Positions 51,501 through 63,800 of a stretch of DNA of 64,000 bases are shown here, piece by piece. This stretch comes from Euonymus europaeus. Taxonomy: Eukaryota > Streptophyta > Magnoliopsida > Celastrales > Celastraceae. Below the pieces are notes generated by a model. It worked only from the letters and a program-made list of their open reading frames with translations. It made no database searches and was not told the DNA's origin. Numbering within the stretch: the first letter of the stretch is position 1; every line of letters begins with the position of its first letter. The stretch covers positions 9,260,501 to 9,324,500 of the forward strand of contig OY756967.1 in assembly GCA_963580455.1 (NCBI GenBank). The letters run 5' to 3'. Both the position numbers and the translations under genes were made by a program.

Positions 51501-52674
51501 AGAAACCTTTAAAACATCCTTCATGGAGAGAGTTGAGCAATTCCAAACCCTCGAAGTTCATCACTGCACGCCTTTTATTGTTATTTTATGTCTAATTTTA
51601 AGAGAATAGGCTTCCTAGATTGTTTTGGTGCCAAAACATGAGCTTTCATTCCAAATTGGTCAAAACCTTTGAAAGATCCTCCATAAAGACAGTTGAGCAT
51701 TTTCGAACCCTCGGAGTTCGTCATTCCACAATTTTTATTGTTATATTAAGTCTAATTTTTCGAGAATACGCTTTTAAATTATTCCGTTGCAAAAGATGAA
51801 TTTTCATTCAAATTTAGAGAAAACCTTTAACAGAACCTTCAAGGAGAGAGTTGAGCTATTTCGAACGGTCAAAGTTGATCAGTATACAGTTTTTATTGTT
51901 ATTTTATGTCTAATTTTAAAAGAATAGGCTACGTAGATCGTTGTTTTCTTGCCACAAGATGAACTTTTATTCCAAATTGGACGAAACCTTTAAAACTTCC
52001 TTCATGGAGGGAGTTGATAAATTCCGAACCCTCGATGTTCATCATTGCACACCTTTTATTGTTATTTCGTGTCTAATTTTAAGAGAATAGGCTTCCTAGA
52101 TTGTTTTGGTGGCAAAAGATGAGCTTTCATTCCAAATTGGTGAAATCCTTTAAAAGATCCTCTACAAAGGGAGTTGAGCATTTTCGAACCCTCGAAGTTC
52201 GTCATTGCACACTTTTTATTGTTATTTTAAGTCCAATTTTACGAGAATACGCTCCTTAATTTGTTTCATTGAAAAGGACGAACATTCATTCCAAATTAGA
52301 GAAAACCTTTTAAAAAACCTTCATGGAGAGAGTTGAACTATTTCGAACGGTCAAAGTTGATCAGTATACACTTTTTATTGTTATTTTATTTCTAATTTTA
52401 AGAGAATAGGCTCCTTAGATTGTTTTCTTTCTAAAAGATGAACTTTTATTTCAAATTGGACGAAACGTTCAAAACATCCTTCATGGAGAGAGTTGATAAA
52501 TTCCGAACCCTCGATGTTCATCATTGCACACCTTTTATTGTTATTTCGTGTCTAATTTTAAGAGAATAGGCTTCCTAGATTGTTTTAGTGCCAAAAGATG
52601 AACTTTGATTGTAAATTGGTCAAAACATTTGAAAGATCCTCCATGGAAAGAGTTGAGCATTTCCGAACCCTCGA
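42555..52674. repeat. Satellite array segment 4 (heavily rearranged HORs)
   Basis: It resumes in the split C/K monomer. Order begins A/I J K, A B C/K, then a 10-mer A B C D E F G I J K without H (G passes to I near 44700), then a full 11-mer from about 45166. From 46927 come hybrids: A/D, then G/I J K D B/E C D (7-mer), G/I J K D B/E C D E F G H I J C D (15-mer), then G/I J K D B/E, K, and A B C D E F/C G. The last G is split at 52674. All joins keep the monomer register. Confidence 0.9.
47087..50613. repeat. 7-mer and 15-mer mosaic HOR units with hybrid monomers
   Basis: Units start with a G/I hybrid at 47087, 48211 and 50614, giving periods of 1124 bp (7 monomers) and 2403 bp (15 monomers). 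The G/I hybrid has the G start 'aagacaatagg' and the I end 'cattaacgaacccgcgag'. The B/E hybrid ('ccttaatttgttgcattg' with 'gaattttcattcaaaat') follows D in each unit. The shared hybrids show that one rearranged block was copied rather than made three times. Confidence 0.87.
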
Positions 52675-53345
52675 TGTGACACCCCGGTCCGGGCACGCCA
52701 CGGGTGCCCTCCGGCACCGTCCTAGGCTACTAGTGCGATCATCTGGCGAACCGGAAATCCGGCGGCATCTCCCCGTATATCGGAGAGTCCCCGCCTGCAT
52801 CAGAAAATGCTCAGAAAATATACAATCCATCAAACTAGCAACCTAGCTAGGCCTCAGGCCTCAATCACATGCAATCCTGATCCTAGGGGCCTCAGGCCAT
52901 CCACTACCATCATGCACAAACTGATAGTAATAATCAAATCATCAGATTCATAATATCATATAACCACACAATCAACTCAGCATACATTATGCATACGCCC
53001 TCTGGTGCCAAATGGTTATAAGAATATCATGAATAAACATTAACACATCATATACAAAATACGTGCTTAGAGTATCTCTCTAGCACCCACATCCTACCCA
53101 GGGCCATCCATGTCACATCCCGCTCTCACTGATCCGCTCCACTAGTACCTGTACCTGTACCAGTATCACCTGTGGGAAGGAATGAAAGTAAAGGGTCAGC
53201 AAGAAGCTCAGTAGGGTATGAGTAACATGAGTATAAGGCCGAATCGGAAACGATAGGCTATGCAACAATATGAACCTACCACATGCACATAAACTCAACA
53301 ATCACATAGAACATCAACCCGGGCAATCCCCTCAATGAGCAACCT

Positions 53346-53465
53346 CATCGATATCATGGCTCGTTCCATGTAATATCGAACGTGAGCAAGCTCACCAAAT
53401 CAACTCATCAATATCATGGTCGCTAACCATGACTATTGAACAGGAGCAAGCTCCCCAACATCAAA
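53346..53465 (-). repeat. 60-bp tandem duplication inside solo LTR
   Basis: 'atatcatgg' at 53351 and 53411, and 'gagcaagctc' at 53384 and 53444, repeat with an exact 60-bp shift and imperfect identity between. The sister LTRs at 40402 and 58835 have one copy of the 'gggagcaagctcacc' segment. Confidence 0.75.
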
Positions 53466-54504
53466 CGCTCTTGGATTACCCGATTGCGTGACTGTACCAT
53501 GCCCGCACCACTCCAGGCAAGTCCCTCATGAACCATACCTCTAGTGCATTATCCTACTTGGAGTTCTCATGACTCAGTGGTAACTCTCATCACCTCGTCA
53601 TCCCTCCAAGTAGCTTTCAAGAAACCTAAGGAGCCCCGAGTCCATACCCGGTCCCCCATGCAACTCTAATGCATTATGTCATGACATGCTGAATAGATAT
53701 ATATATATATATATATATGAACAACCTACATATATATACATAAATACCATGATGCATGAACGGAAATCACATCGTGTCCATAGGAGATGGAACACACACA
53801 CTCGGGTCATGCAACATCAAGAATCAAGAAGAATCACAATTAGGGTTCGTTTCCCCTTAGGAACAATTAAGGCGGAAACACAAATGGAACGACCAATGAG
53901 GAATCAAAACGCTCTTAACATATCGAAAACGAACGATAGAAAGAATGGTTGGAAATCCCCTACCTCGTGTCGAGTAAATTACCACAATTTCCCAAATTCC
54001 ATTCCTAGGGTTTCGGTTTGCCCAAACCTACAATGTGGCATAACCGAACCCTCACAAGCATCAATATATCAACCATAACTCATATAAACATCAATTAAAT
54101 CCATAAATTCGAAATCACTTACTTCTCTCTCTAGAAATTCCTTCCAAAATCCTTCAAACTCAGCCCAAGCTCAACTCTACTCTAAATCACAAACCAATCT
54201 ACATAAACATCCAAAATCAACCTATAAACAATATATCTAAAGCATAGCACTCAACTCTTCAAGAATCTAGCAAATCTTGAAAAACCTAGAATTTCCAAAA
54301 ACTAAGAAAAACTTACCAAATCACTTGAATCAACCTTGAATCTTCCTTGCTTAGCTTCAAGGATCATCAATCCACAATCTCCAAGTCAATCTCTTGCCAA
54401 AATCTCCTTCTCTCTCTTCTACTCTCTCACTTTCTCTCTCTAGTCGGGCTCCCAAGGTGGTGAAATGCCCAGAAATGTCTAAAACTAAACTTAAAAACTG
54501 ATTT

Positions 54505-54710
54505 CCCGATAACCGTCCGGACGCCTCAAGTGACCGTCCGGACGCTTGCCTCTTCCTCCACTCTCTGCCCACTTCGTAGGCTTAACCGTCCGGACGCCTC
54601 ATTAGGGTGTCCGGATGGTCTACTGTTCACAGCACCATTTTTTCGTCCCAAATATTTCTCTGCCTCAGTTTCAGCACAAACCGTCCGGACGGCTGTTTTG
54701 GGTGTCCGGA
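54505..54710 (-). promoter_or_regulatory. CCGTCCGGACGG palindrome cluster in solo LTR 52675
   Basis: At least six CCGTCCGGACG or GTCCGGACGG words lie in about 200 bp, in the same order as in the LTR at 40402. Two differ as 'ggtgtccgga', which breaks the left arm. Function unknown. Confidence 0.5.
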
Positions 54711-54928
54711 CGGTCTCTGTTTTCTAGAAACCCAGTTTTCCCAAATTTTATTTTCCGGCTCGGTTCAAGCTTCGATTTGATATCTTATGGGCCCGAAACG
54801 GACATGTATACTAAAAGTTATGCCCCATTTACCGAACCAAGTTCCAAAACTATTTTTCCATGATTCCGTACTTCTCGGATCATCCGTATTTCAACTCAAA
54901 ACTAAAAATTTTGGGTCGGGGTTTCACA

Positions 54929-57900
54929 CTCGAGGTTCATAATTCCACACTTATTATTGTCATTTTATGTCTAATTTTACGAGAATAGGCTCCTTAAGTT
55001 GTTTCATTTCAAAAGACGAACTTTCATTCCAACTTAGAGAAAACTTTTAAAGGATCCTCCATGGAGAGAGTCGAGCATTTCCGAACCCTCAAAGTTTATC
55101 TTTGCACACGTTTTATTATTTTTTTATGTCTAATTTTAAGAGAATAGGCCCCTTAGATTGTTTCATTGCCAAAAAGATTAACTTTCAATCGAGATTGGAT
55201 AAAACCTTTAAAAGATCCTCGAAGGAGAGAGTTGAGCATTAACAAACCCGCGAGGTTCATTATTATTGCACACTTTTTATTGTTATTTTATGTCTAATTT
55301 TACGAGAATAGGCTCCTTATATTGTTTCGTTGCAAAAGACGAACTTTCATTCCAAATTAGAGAAAACCTTTTAAAGAACCTTCATGGAGAGAGTTGAGCT
55401 ATTTCAAACCGTCAAAGTTGATCGATATACACTTTTTATTGTTATTTTATGTCTAATTTTCCGAGAATACGCTCTTAAATTATTCCGTTGCAAAAGATGA
55501 ATTTTCATTCAAAATTAGAGAAAACCTTTAACAGAACATTCAAGGAGAGAGTTGAGCTATTTCGAACGGTCAAAGTTGATCAGTATACACTTTTTATTGT
55601 TATTTTATGTCTAATTTTAAAAGAATAGGCTACGTAGATCGTTGTTTTCTTGCTATAAGATGAACTTTTATTCCAAATTGGACGAAACCTTTAAAACTTC
55701 CTTTATGGAGAGAGTTGATAAATTCCGAACCCTCGATGTTCATCATTGCACACCTTTTATTGTTATTTCGTGTCTAATTTTAAGAGAATAGGCTTCCTAG
55801 ATTGTTTTGGTGGCAAAAGATGAGCTTTCATTCCAAATTGGTGAAAACCTTTAAAAGATCCTCTACAAAGGGAGTTGAGCATTTCCGAGCCCTCGAGGTT
55901 CATAATTCCACACTTATTATTGTCATTTTATGTCTAATTTTACGAGAATAGGCTCCTTAAGTTGTTTCATTTCAAAAGACGAACTTTCATTCCAAATTAG
56001 AGAAAACTTTTAAAGGATCCTCCATGCAGAGAGTCGAGCATTTTCGAACCCTCAAAGTTTATCTTTGCACACGTTTTATTATTTTTTTTTATGTATAATT
56101 TTAAGAGAATAGGCTCCATAGATTGTTTCATTGCGAAAAGATTAACTTTCAATCCAGATTGGATAAAACCCTTAAAAGATCCTCGAAGGAGAGAGTTGAG
56201 CATTAACGAACCCGCGAGGTTCATTATTATTGCACATTTTTTATTGTTATTTTATGTCTAATTTTACGAGAATAGGCTCCTTATATTGTTTTGTTGCAAA
56301 AGACGAACTTTAATTCCAAATTAGAGAAAACCATTTAAAGAACCTTCATGGAGAGAGTTGAGCTATTTCAAACCGTCAAAGTTGATCGGTATACACTTTT
56401 TATTGTTATTTTATGTCTAATTTTAAGAGAATAGGCTCCTTAGACTGTTTTTTTGCCAAGAGATGAACTTTTATTCCTAATTGGATTAAACCTTTAAAAC
56501 ATCCTTCATGGAGAGAGTTGAGCAATTCCGAACCCTCGATGTTCATCATTGCACGCCTTTTATTGTTATTTCGTGTCTAATTTTAAGAGAATAGGCTTCC
56601 CAGATTGTTTTGGTGCCAAAACATGAGCTTTCATTCCAAATTGGTCAAAACCTTTAAAAGATCCTCCATAAAGACAGTTGAGCATTTTCGAACCCTCGGA
56701 GTTCTTCATTCCACACTTTTTATTGTTATATTAAGTCTAATTTTCCGAGAATAAGCTCTTAAGTTATTCTGTTGCAAAAGATGAATTTTCATTCAAAATT
56801 AGAGAAAACCTTTAACAGAACCTTCAAGGAGAGAGTTGAGCTATTTCGAACGGTCAAAGTTGATCAGTATACACTTTTTATTGTTATTTTATGTCTAATT
56901 TTAAATGAATAGGCTACGTATATCGTTGTTTTCTTGCCACAAGATGAACTTTTATTCCAAATTGGACGAAACCATTAAAACTTCCATCATGGAGAGAGTT
57001 GATAAATTCTGAACCCTCAATGTTCATCATTGCACACCTTTTATTGTTATTTCATGTCTAATTTTAAGAGAATAGGCTTCCTAGATTGTTTTGGTGGCAA
57101 AAGATGAGCTTTCATTCCAAATTGGTGAAAACCTTTAAAAGATCCTCTACAAAGGGAGTTGAGCATTTTCGAACCCTCGAAGTTCATCATTGCACACTTT
57201 TTATTGTTATTTTAAGTCCAATTTTACGAGAATACGCTCCTTAATTTGTTTCATTGCAAAGGACGAACATTCATTCCAAATTAAAGAAAACCTTTTAAAA
57301 AACCTTCATGGAGAGAGTTGAACTATTTCGAACGGTCAAAGTAGATCGGTATACACTTTTTATTGTTATTTTTTGTCTAATTTTAAGAGAATAGGCTCCT
57401 TAGATTGTTTTCTTTCTAAAAGATGAACTTTTATTTCAAATTGGACGAAATCTTCAAAACATCCTTCATGGAGAGAGTTGATAAATTCCGAACCCTCGAT
57501 GTTCATCATTGCACACCTTTTATTATTATTTCATGTCTAATTTTAAGAGAATAGGCTTCCTAGATTGTTTTGGTGCAAAAAGATGAACTTTGATTGTAAA
57601 TTGGTCAAAACATTCGAAATATCCTCCATGGAAAGAGTTGAGCATTTCCGAACCCTCGAGGTTCATAATTCCACACTTATTAATGTCATTTTATGTCTAA
57701 TTTTACGAGAATAGGCTCCTTAAGTTGTTTTGTTTCAAATGACGAACTTTCATTCCAAATTAGAGAAAACTTTTAAAGGATCCTCCATGGAGAGAGTCGA
57801 GCATTTTCGAACCCTCAAAGTTTATCTTTGCACACGTTTTATTATTATTTTTTATGTCTAATTTTAAGAGAATAGGCTCCTTAGATTGTTTCATTGCGAA

Positions 57901-58834
57901 AAGATTAACTTTCAATCCAGATTGGATAAAACCCTTAAAAGATCCTCGAAGGAGAGAGTTGAGCATTAACGAACCCGCGAGGTTCATTATTATTGACACT
58001 TTTTATTGTTATTTTATGTCTAATTTTACGAGAATAGGCTCCTTATATTGTTTCGTTGCAAAAGACGAACTTTCATTCCAAATTAGAGAAAATCTTTTAA
58101 AGAACCTTCATGGAGAGAGTTGAGCTATTTCGAACCGTCAAAGTTGATCGTTATACACTTTTTATTGTTATTTTATGTCTAATTTTAAGAGAATAGGCTC
58201 CTTAGACTGTTTTTTTGCCAAGAGATGAACTTTTATTCCTAATTGGACGAAACCTTTAAAACATTCTTCATGGAAAGAGTTGAGCAATTCCGAACCCTCG
58301 ATGTTCATCATTGCACGCCTTTTATTGTTATTTCGTGTCTAATTTTAAGAGAATAGGCTTCCTAGATTGTTTTGGTGCCAAAACATGAGCTTTCATTCCA
58401 AATTGGTGAAAACCTTTAAAAGATCCTCTACAAAGGGAGTTGAGCATTTTCGAACCCTCGAAGTTCGTCATTGTACACTTTTTATTGTTATTTTAAGTCC
58501 AATTTTACGAGAATACGCTCCTTAATTTGCTTCATTGCAAAGGACGAACATTCATTCCAAATTAGAGATAACCTTTTAAAAAACCTTCATGGAGAGAGTT
58601 GAACTATTTCGAATGGTCAAAGTTGATCCGTATACACTTTTTATTGTTATTTTATGTCTAATTTTAAGAGAATAGGCTCCTTAGATTGTTTTCTTTCTAA
58701 AAGATGAACTTTTATTTCAAATTGGACGAAACCTTCAAAATATCCTTCATGGAGAGAGTTGAGCATTTTCGAACCCTCGAAGTTCATCATTGCACACTTT
58801 TTATTGTTATTTCGTGTCTAATTTTAAGACAATA
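54929..58834. repeat. Satellite array segment 5
   Basis: It resumes in the split G monomer, then H I J, a J/B join (about 55450), C, a D/G hybrid (about 55870: D start, G end), H I J K, and a regular 11-mer from about 56560 (A words at 56620 and 58382, 1762 bp apart). The following copy is A/D E F and a G split at 58834. In the 11-mer, F ends with the C-type 'ttgataaattccgaac' (about 57478). No gene seen. Confidence 0.92.
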
Positions 58835-60815
58835 TGTCACGCCCCGTTTCCGGAGACGCGACTGGGTGCTCTCTCCGCACCCTTCCTAGGTCACTAGTGT
58901 GAACATCCGGGATCAACCGGAAATCCGGCGGCACCTCCCCGTATATCGGAGAGTGCCCACCTGCATCAGAAACGCAGCAACAACAACATCACACTAGCAA
59001 CCTAGCAAACATAGGCCTCAGGCCTCAACCACATGCAATCCTGACCCTAGGCCTCAGACCATCCACTACCAGCATGCACAAACTGATGGCATCACATATA
59101 AATCCACACACAGATTTTTATAGCATCAAATATAACCAGAATTCAACATCCACATCCACATAAAAGCACAACCGTGCTAAATGGTTATATTCTCTCAACA
59201 TAGATATACTACATAAACCCACATGCATAGAGTATATCTCTAGCACTCTATCCTATCCAGGGCCATCCATGTCACGTCCCGCTCACCGATCCGCATCACC
59301 GGTACCTGTACCAGTATCTCCTGTGAAAGGAAGAAAGTAAAGGAGTGAGCTAGAAGCTCAGTAGGGTAAAGAAGTAAACATTGATATAGGCAGAACCGAA
59401 GGAAGTAATGCATCAATATGTACCTACCACATGAACGTATACTCAACAATTTCACATCAACATTTACCCGGATCGACCCTTTCGGAGCATAACAACCACA
59501 ATACCATTGCAACTCAATGTAATATTGCCCGGGAGCAAGCTCACCACAACCAACCACTCCTAGGATCATCCGGTTGCGTGAACCTATCACGCCCGCACCC
59601 AACAAGGCAAGTCACTCTCGACCCTACCCTTAGTGCGTTACCCCACATGGAGTTCACGTGACTTGGTGATAACAACCTTCACCTTGCCATCCTCCCATGT
59701 GGCTTTCAAGTAACTTAAGGGTTCCCGAGTCCATACTCGAGTCCCCCATGCATCTCTAATGCATTATGACATGTCATGCCGAATAGATAAGTATATATGA
59801 ACATCCTATATATTTTACATAACTACCATGATGCATGAACGGAAAATCACAACGTGACCGTAAATGACGGAACACAAAATCGGGTCATGCAACATTCAAC
59901 ATCAAACAATAATCCACACAAGGCTCGTTTCCCCTTAGAAGCAATTAAGGCGGAAACTCAAATAATGGCGACCAATGAAGAATCGAAACGCTATTTAGGC
60001 AACAATAACGAATTATAGAAACAAAGGTTGGAAATCCCCTACCTCGTGCCGAGCAATTTACCACAAATTCCACAATTACGTTCCTAGGGTTCCGATTTCC
60101 CAAACCTAACAATGTGGCGAAACCGAACCCATTCACACATCAATAAACAACCAACAACTCATATAAACATCAAATTAAATCAATAATTTCGAAATCACTT
60201 ACTTCTCTCTCTAGAAATTTCTTCCAAAATCCTCCAAAATCAAGCTTGAATCTTCCTTCCCAAGCTTCAATGGTCACCAATCTTCAATCCCCAAGCCAAA
60301 CTCTTGCTAAAACCACTTTCTCTCTCTTCTTCTCTCTCTCTCTCTCTCTCTATCGGGCTTCTCCAAGAATTTTATGCAAAAAATGTCAAATTCTGGGCTT
60401 AATATCTGATTTTCCCGACAGCCGTCCGGACGCCCTAAGTGGCCGTCCAGACGGATTACTGTTCCCGTAACCCACTGCCCTTCCTCTAGGTAAATCCGTC
60501 CGGACGCCCAATTATCCGTCCGGACAGATTACTGTTCACAGAACTCACTGCCTTGATTCTAGGCAAATCCGTCCGGACGCTTAATTATCCGTCCGGACGG
60601 ATTACTGTTCACAGAACCCTGTTTTTTCTCAAATTTATTTTCCGGCTCGTTCTAAGCTTCGATTTGATATATTACGGGCCCAAAACGGACATGTACACTA
60701 AACGTTATGACCCATTTACCGAACCAAGCTCCAAAACTATTTTCCCATGATTCCGTACTTCTCGGATCATCCGTTTTTCAACTCAAAACTAAAAATTTTG
60801 GGTCGGGGTTTCACA
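58835..60815 (-). mobile_element. Solo LTR, family 3 (1981 bp)
   Basis: The ends are TGTCACGCCCCG and CGGGGTTTCACA; the target duplication is CAATA (58830-58834 and 60816-60820), in a G monomer at the same position as the unrelated solo LTR at 22814. No coding region. Its left third is nearly identical to the left of 40402-42554. It has the GAGCT-AGCTC dyad at 59347-59359, a (CT)n run near 60320-60350 and a palindrome cluster with a 73-bp tandem duplication at about 60486-60615. Confidence 0.9.
60420..60615 (-). repeat. 73-bp tandem duplication carrying CCGTCCGGACGG palindromes
   Basis: 'ctagg(t/c)aaatccgtccggac' at 60486 and 60559 repeats with a 73-bp shift, each copy holding two palindromes and 'attactgttcacagaac'. 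One palindrome reads CCGTCCGGACAG and another CCGTCCAGACGG. The cluster is the same regulatory-looking zone as in the sister LTRs, expanded here. Confidence 0.7.
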
Positions 60816-63800
60816 CAATAGGCTTCCCAGATTGTTTTAGTGCCAAAAGATGAACTTTGATTGTAAATTGGTCAAAACATTCGAAATATCCTCCATGGAA
60901 AGAGTTGAGCATTTCTGAACCCTCGAGGTTCATAATTCCACACTTATTATTGTCATTTAATGTCTAATTTTACGAGAATATGTTACTTAAGTTGTTTCGT
61001 TTCAAAAGACGAACTTTCATTCCAAATTAGAGAAAACTTTTAAAGGATCCTCCATGGAGAGAGTCAAGCATTTTCAAACCCTCAAAGTTTATCTTTGCAC
61101 ACGTTTTATTATTTTTTTTATGTCTAATTTTAAGAGAATAGGCTCCTTAGATTGTTTCATTGCCAAAAGATTAACTTTCAATCCAGATTGGATAAAACCT
61201 TTAAAATATCCTTGAAGGAGAGAGTTGAGCATTAACGAACCCGCGAGGTTCATTATTATTGCACACTTTTTATTGTTATTTTATGTCTAATTTTCTGAGA
61301 ATAGGCTCCTTAAGTTGTTTCGTTTCAAAAGACGAACTTTCATTCCAAATTAGAGAAAATTTATAAAGGATCCTCCATGGAGAGAGTCGAGCATTTCTGA
61401 ACCCTCAAAGTTTATCTTTGCACACGTTTTATTATTTTTTTTATGTCTAATTTTAAGAGAATAGGCTCCTTAGATTGTTTCATTGCCAAAAGATTAACTT
61501 TCAATCCAGATTGGATAAAACCTTTAAAATATCCTTGAAGGAGAGAGTTGAGCATTAACGAACCCGCGAGGTTCATTATTATTGCACGCTTTTTATTGTT
61601 ATTTTATGTCTAATTTTACGAGAATAGGCTCCTTATATTGTTTCGTTGCAAAAGACGAACTTTCATTCCAAATTAGAGAAAACCTTTTAAAGAACCTTCA
61701 TGGAGAAAGTTGAGCTATTTTGAACCGTCAAAGTTGATCGGTATACACTTTTTTTATTATTTTATGTCTAATTTTAAGAGAATAGGCTCCTTAAACTGTT
61801 TTTTTGCCAAGAGATGAACTTTTATTCCAAATTGGACGAAACCTTTAAAACATCCTTCATGGAGAGCGTTGAGCAATTCCGAACCCTCGATGTTCATCAT
61901 TGCAAGCTTATTATTGTTATTTCATGTCCAATTTTAAGAGAATAGTCTTCCTAGATTGTTTTGGTGCCAAAACATGAGCTTTCATTCCAAATTGGTCAAA
62001 ACCATTAAAAGATCCTCCATAAAGACAGTTGAGCATTTTCGAACCCTCGGAGTTCCTCATTCCACACTTTTTATTGTTATATTAATTCTAATTTTCCGAG
62101 AATAAGCTCTTAAATTATTCCGTTGCAAAAGATGAATTTTCATTCAAAATTAGGGAAAACCTTTAACAGAACCTTCAAGGAGAGAGTTGAGCTATTTCGA
62201 ACGGTCAAAGTTGATCAGTATACACTTTTTATTTTTATTTTATGTCTATTTTTAAAAGAATAGGCTACGTAGATCGTTGTTTTCTTGACACAAGATGAAC
62301 TTTTATTCCAAATTGGACGAAATCTTTAAAACTTCCTTCATGGAGGGAGTTGATAAATTCTGAACCCTCGATGTTCATCATTGCACACCTTTTATTGTTA
62401 TTTCGTGTCTAATTTTAAGAGAATAGGCTTCCTAGATTGTTTTGGTGGCAAAAGATGAGCTTTCATTCAAAATTGGTGAAAACATTTAAAAGATCCTCTA
62501 CAAAGGGAGTTGAGAATTTTCGAACCCTCGAAGTTCGTCATTGCTCACTTTTTATTGTTATTTTAAGTCCAATTTTACGAGAATACGCTCCATAATTTGT
62601 TTCATTGCAAAGGACGAACATTCATTCCAAATTAAAGAAAACCTTTTAAAAAACCTTCATGGAGAGAGTTGAACTATTTCGAACAGTCAAAGTTGATCGG
62701 TATACACTTTTTATTGTTATTTTATGTCTAATTTTAAGAGAATAGGCTCCTTAGATTGTTTTCTTTCTAAAAGATGAACTTTTATTTCAAATTGGACGAA
62801 ACCTTCAAAACATCCTTCATGGAGAGAGTTGATAAATTCCGAACCCTCGATGTTCATCATTGCACACCTTTTATTCTTATTTCGTGTCTAATTTTAAGAG
62901 AATAGACTTTCTAGATTGTTTTAGTGCCAAACGATGAACTTTGATTGTAAATTGGTCAAAACATTCGAAAGATCCTCCATGGAAAGAGTTGAGCATTTCC
63001 GAACCCTCGAGGTTCATAATTCCACAGTTATTATTGTCATTTTATGTCTAATTTTATGAGAATAGGCTCCTTAAGTTGTTTCGTTTCAAAAGACGAACTT
63101 TCAATCCAAATTAGAGAAAAATTTTAAAGGATCCTGCATGGAGAGAGTCGAGCATTTTCGAACCCTCAAAGTTTATCTTTGCACACGTTTTATTATTTTT
63201 TTTATGTCTAATTTTAAGAGAATAGGCTCCTTAGATTGTTTCATTGCCAAAAGATTAACTTTCAATCCAGATTGGATAAAACCCTTAAAAGATCCTCGAA
63301 GGAGAGAGTTAAGCATTAACGAACCCGCGAGGTTCATTATTATTGCACACTTTTTATTGTTATTTTATGTCAAATTTTACGAGAATAGGCTCCTTATATT
63401 GTTTTGTTGCAAAAGACGAACTTTCATTCCAAATTAGAGAAAACCTTTTAAAGAACCTTCATGGAGAGAGTTGAGCTATTTTGAACCGTCAAAGTTGTTC
63501 GGTATACACTTTTCATTTTTATTTTATGTCTAATTTTAAGAGAATAGGCTCCTTAGACTGTTTTTTTGCCAAGAGATGAACTTTTATTCCAAATTCGACG
63601 AAACCTTTAAAACATCCTTCATGGAGAGAGTTGAGCAATTCCAAACCCTCGATGTTTATCATTGCACGCCTTTTATTGTTATTTCGTGTCTAATTTTAAG
63701 AGAATAGGCTTCCTAGATTGTTTTGGTGCCAAAACATGAGCTTTCATACCAAATTGGTCAAAACCTTTAAAAGATCCTCCATAAAGACAGTTGAGCATTT

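Larger units (their letters stand above)
52675..54928 (-). mobile_element. Solo LTR, family 3 (2254 bp)
   Basis: The ends are TGTGACACCCCGG and CGGGGTTTCACA on the plus strand; the target duplication is CTCGA (52670-52674 and 54929-54933), inside a G monomer. No coding region. It carries a 60-bp imperfect tandem duplication (about 53346-53465), an (AT)n run near 53695-53718 and CCGTCCGGACGG palindromes at about 54512-54705. The left part is the most diverged of the three family members; the right part is close to 40402-42554. Confidence 0.9.

Noticed and set aside
53686..54078. 130-codon open frame in the solo LTR at 52675
   Set aside because: It begins in an (AT)n microsatellite and runs through LTR sequence; the sister LTRs do not keep it open over the same span.
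1198..63437. Many recurring open frames of 61-111 codons in the satellite, such as families starting MNLAGSL or MERVEHF
   Set aside because: They repeat with the HOR period on both strands, exist only because some monomers lack stops in some frames, and differ by indels and stops between copies. They look like chance translations of tandem DNA.
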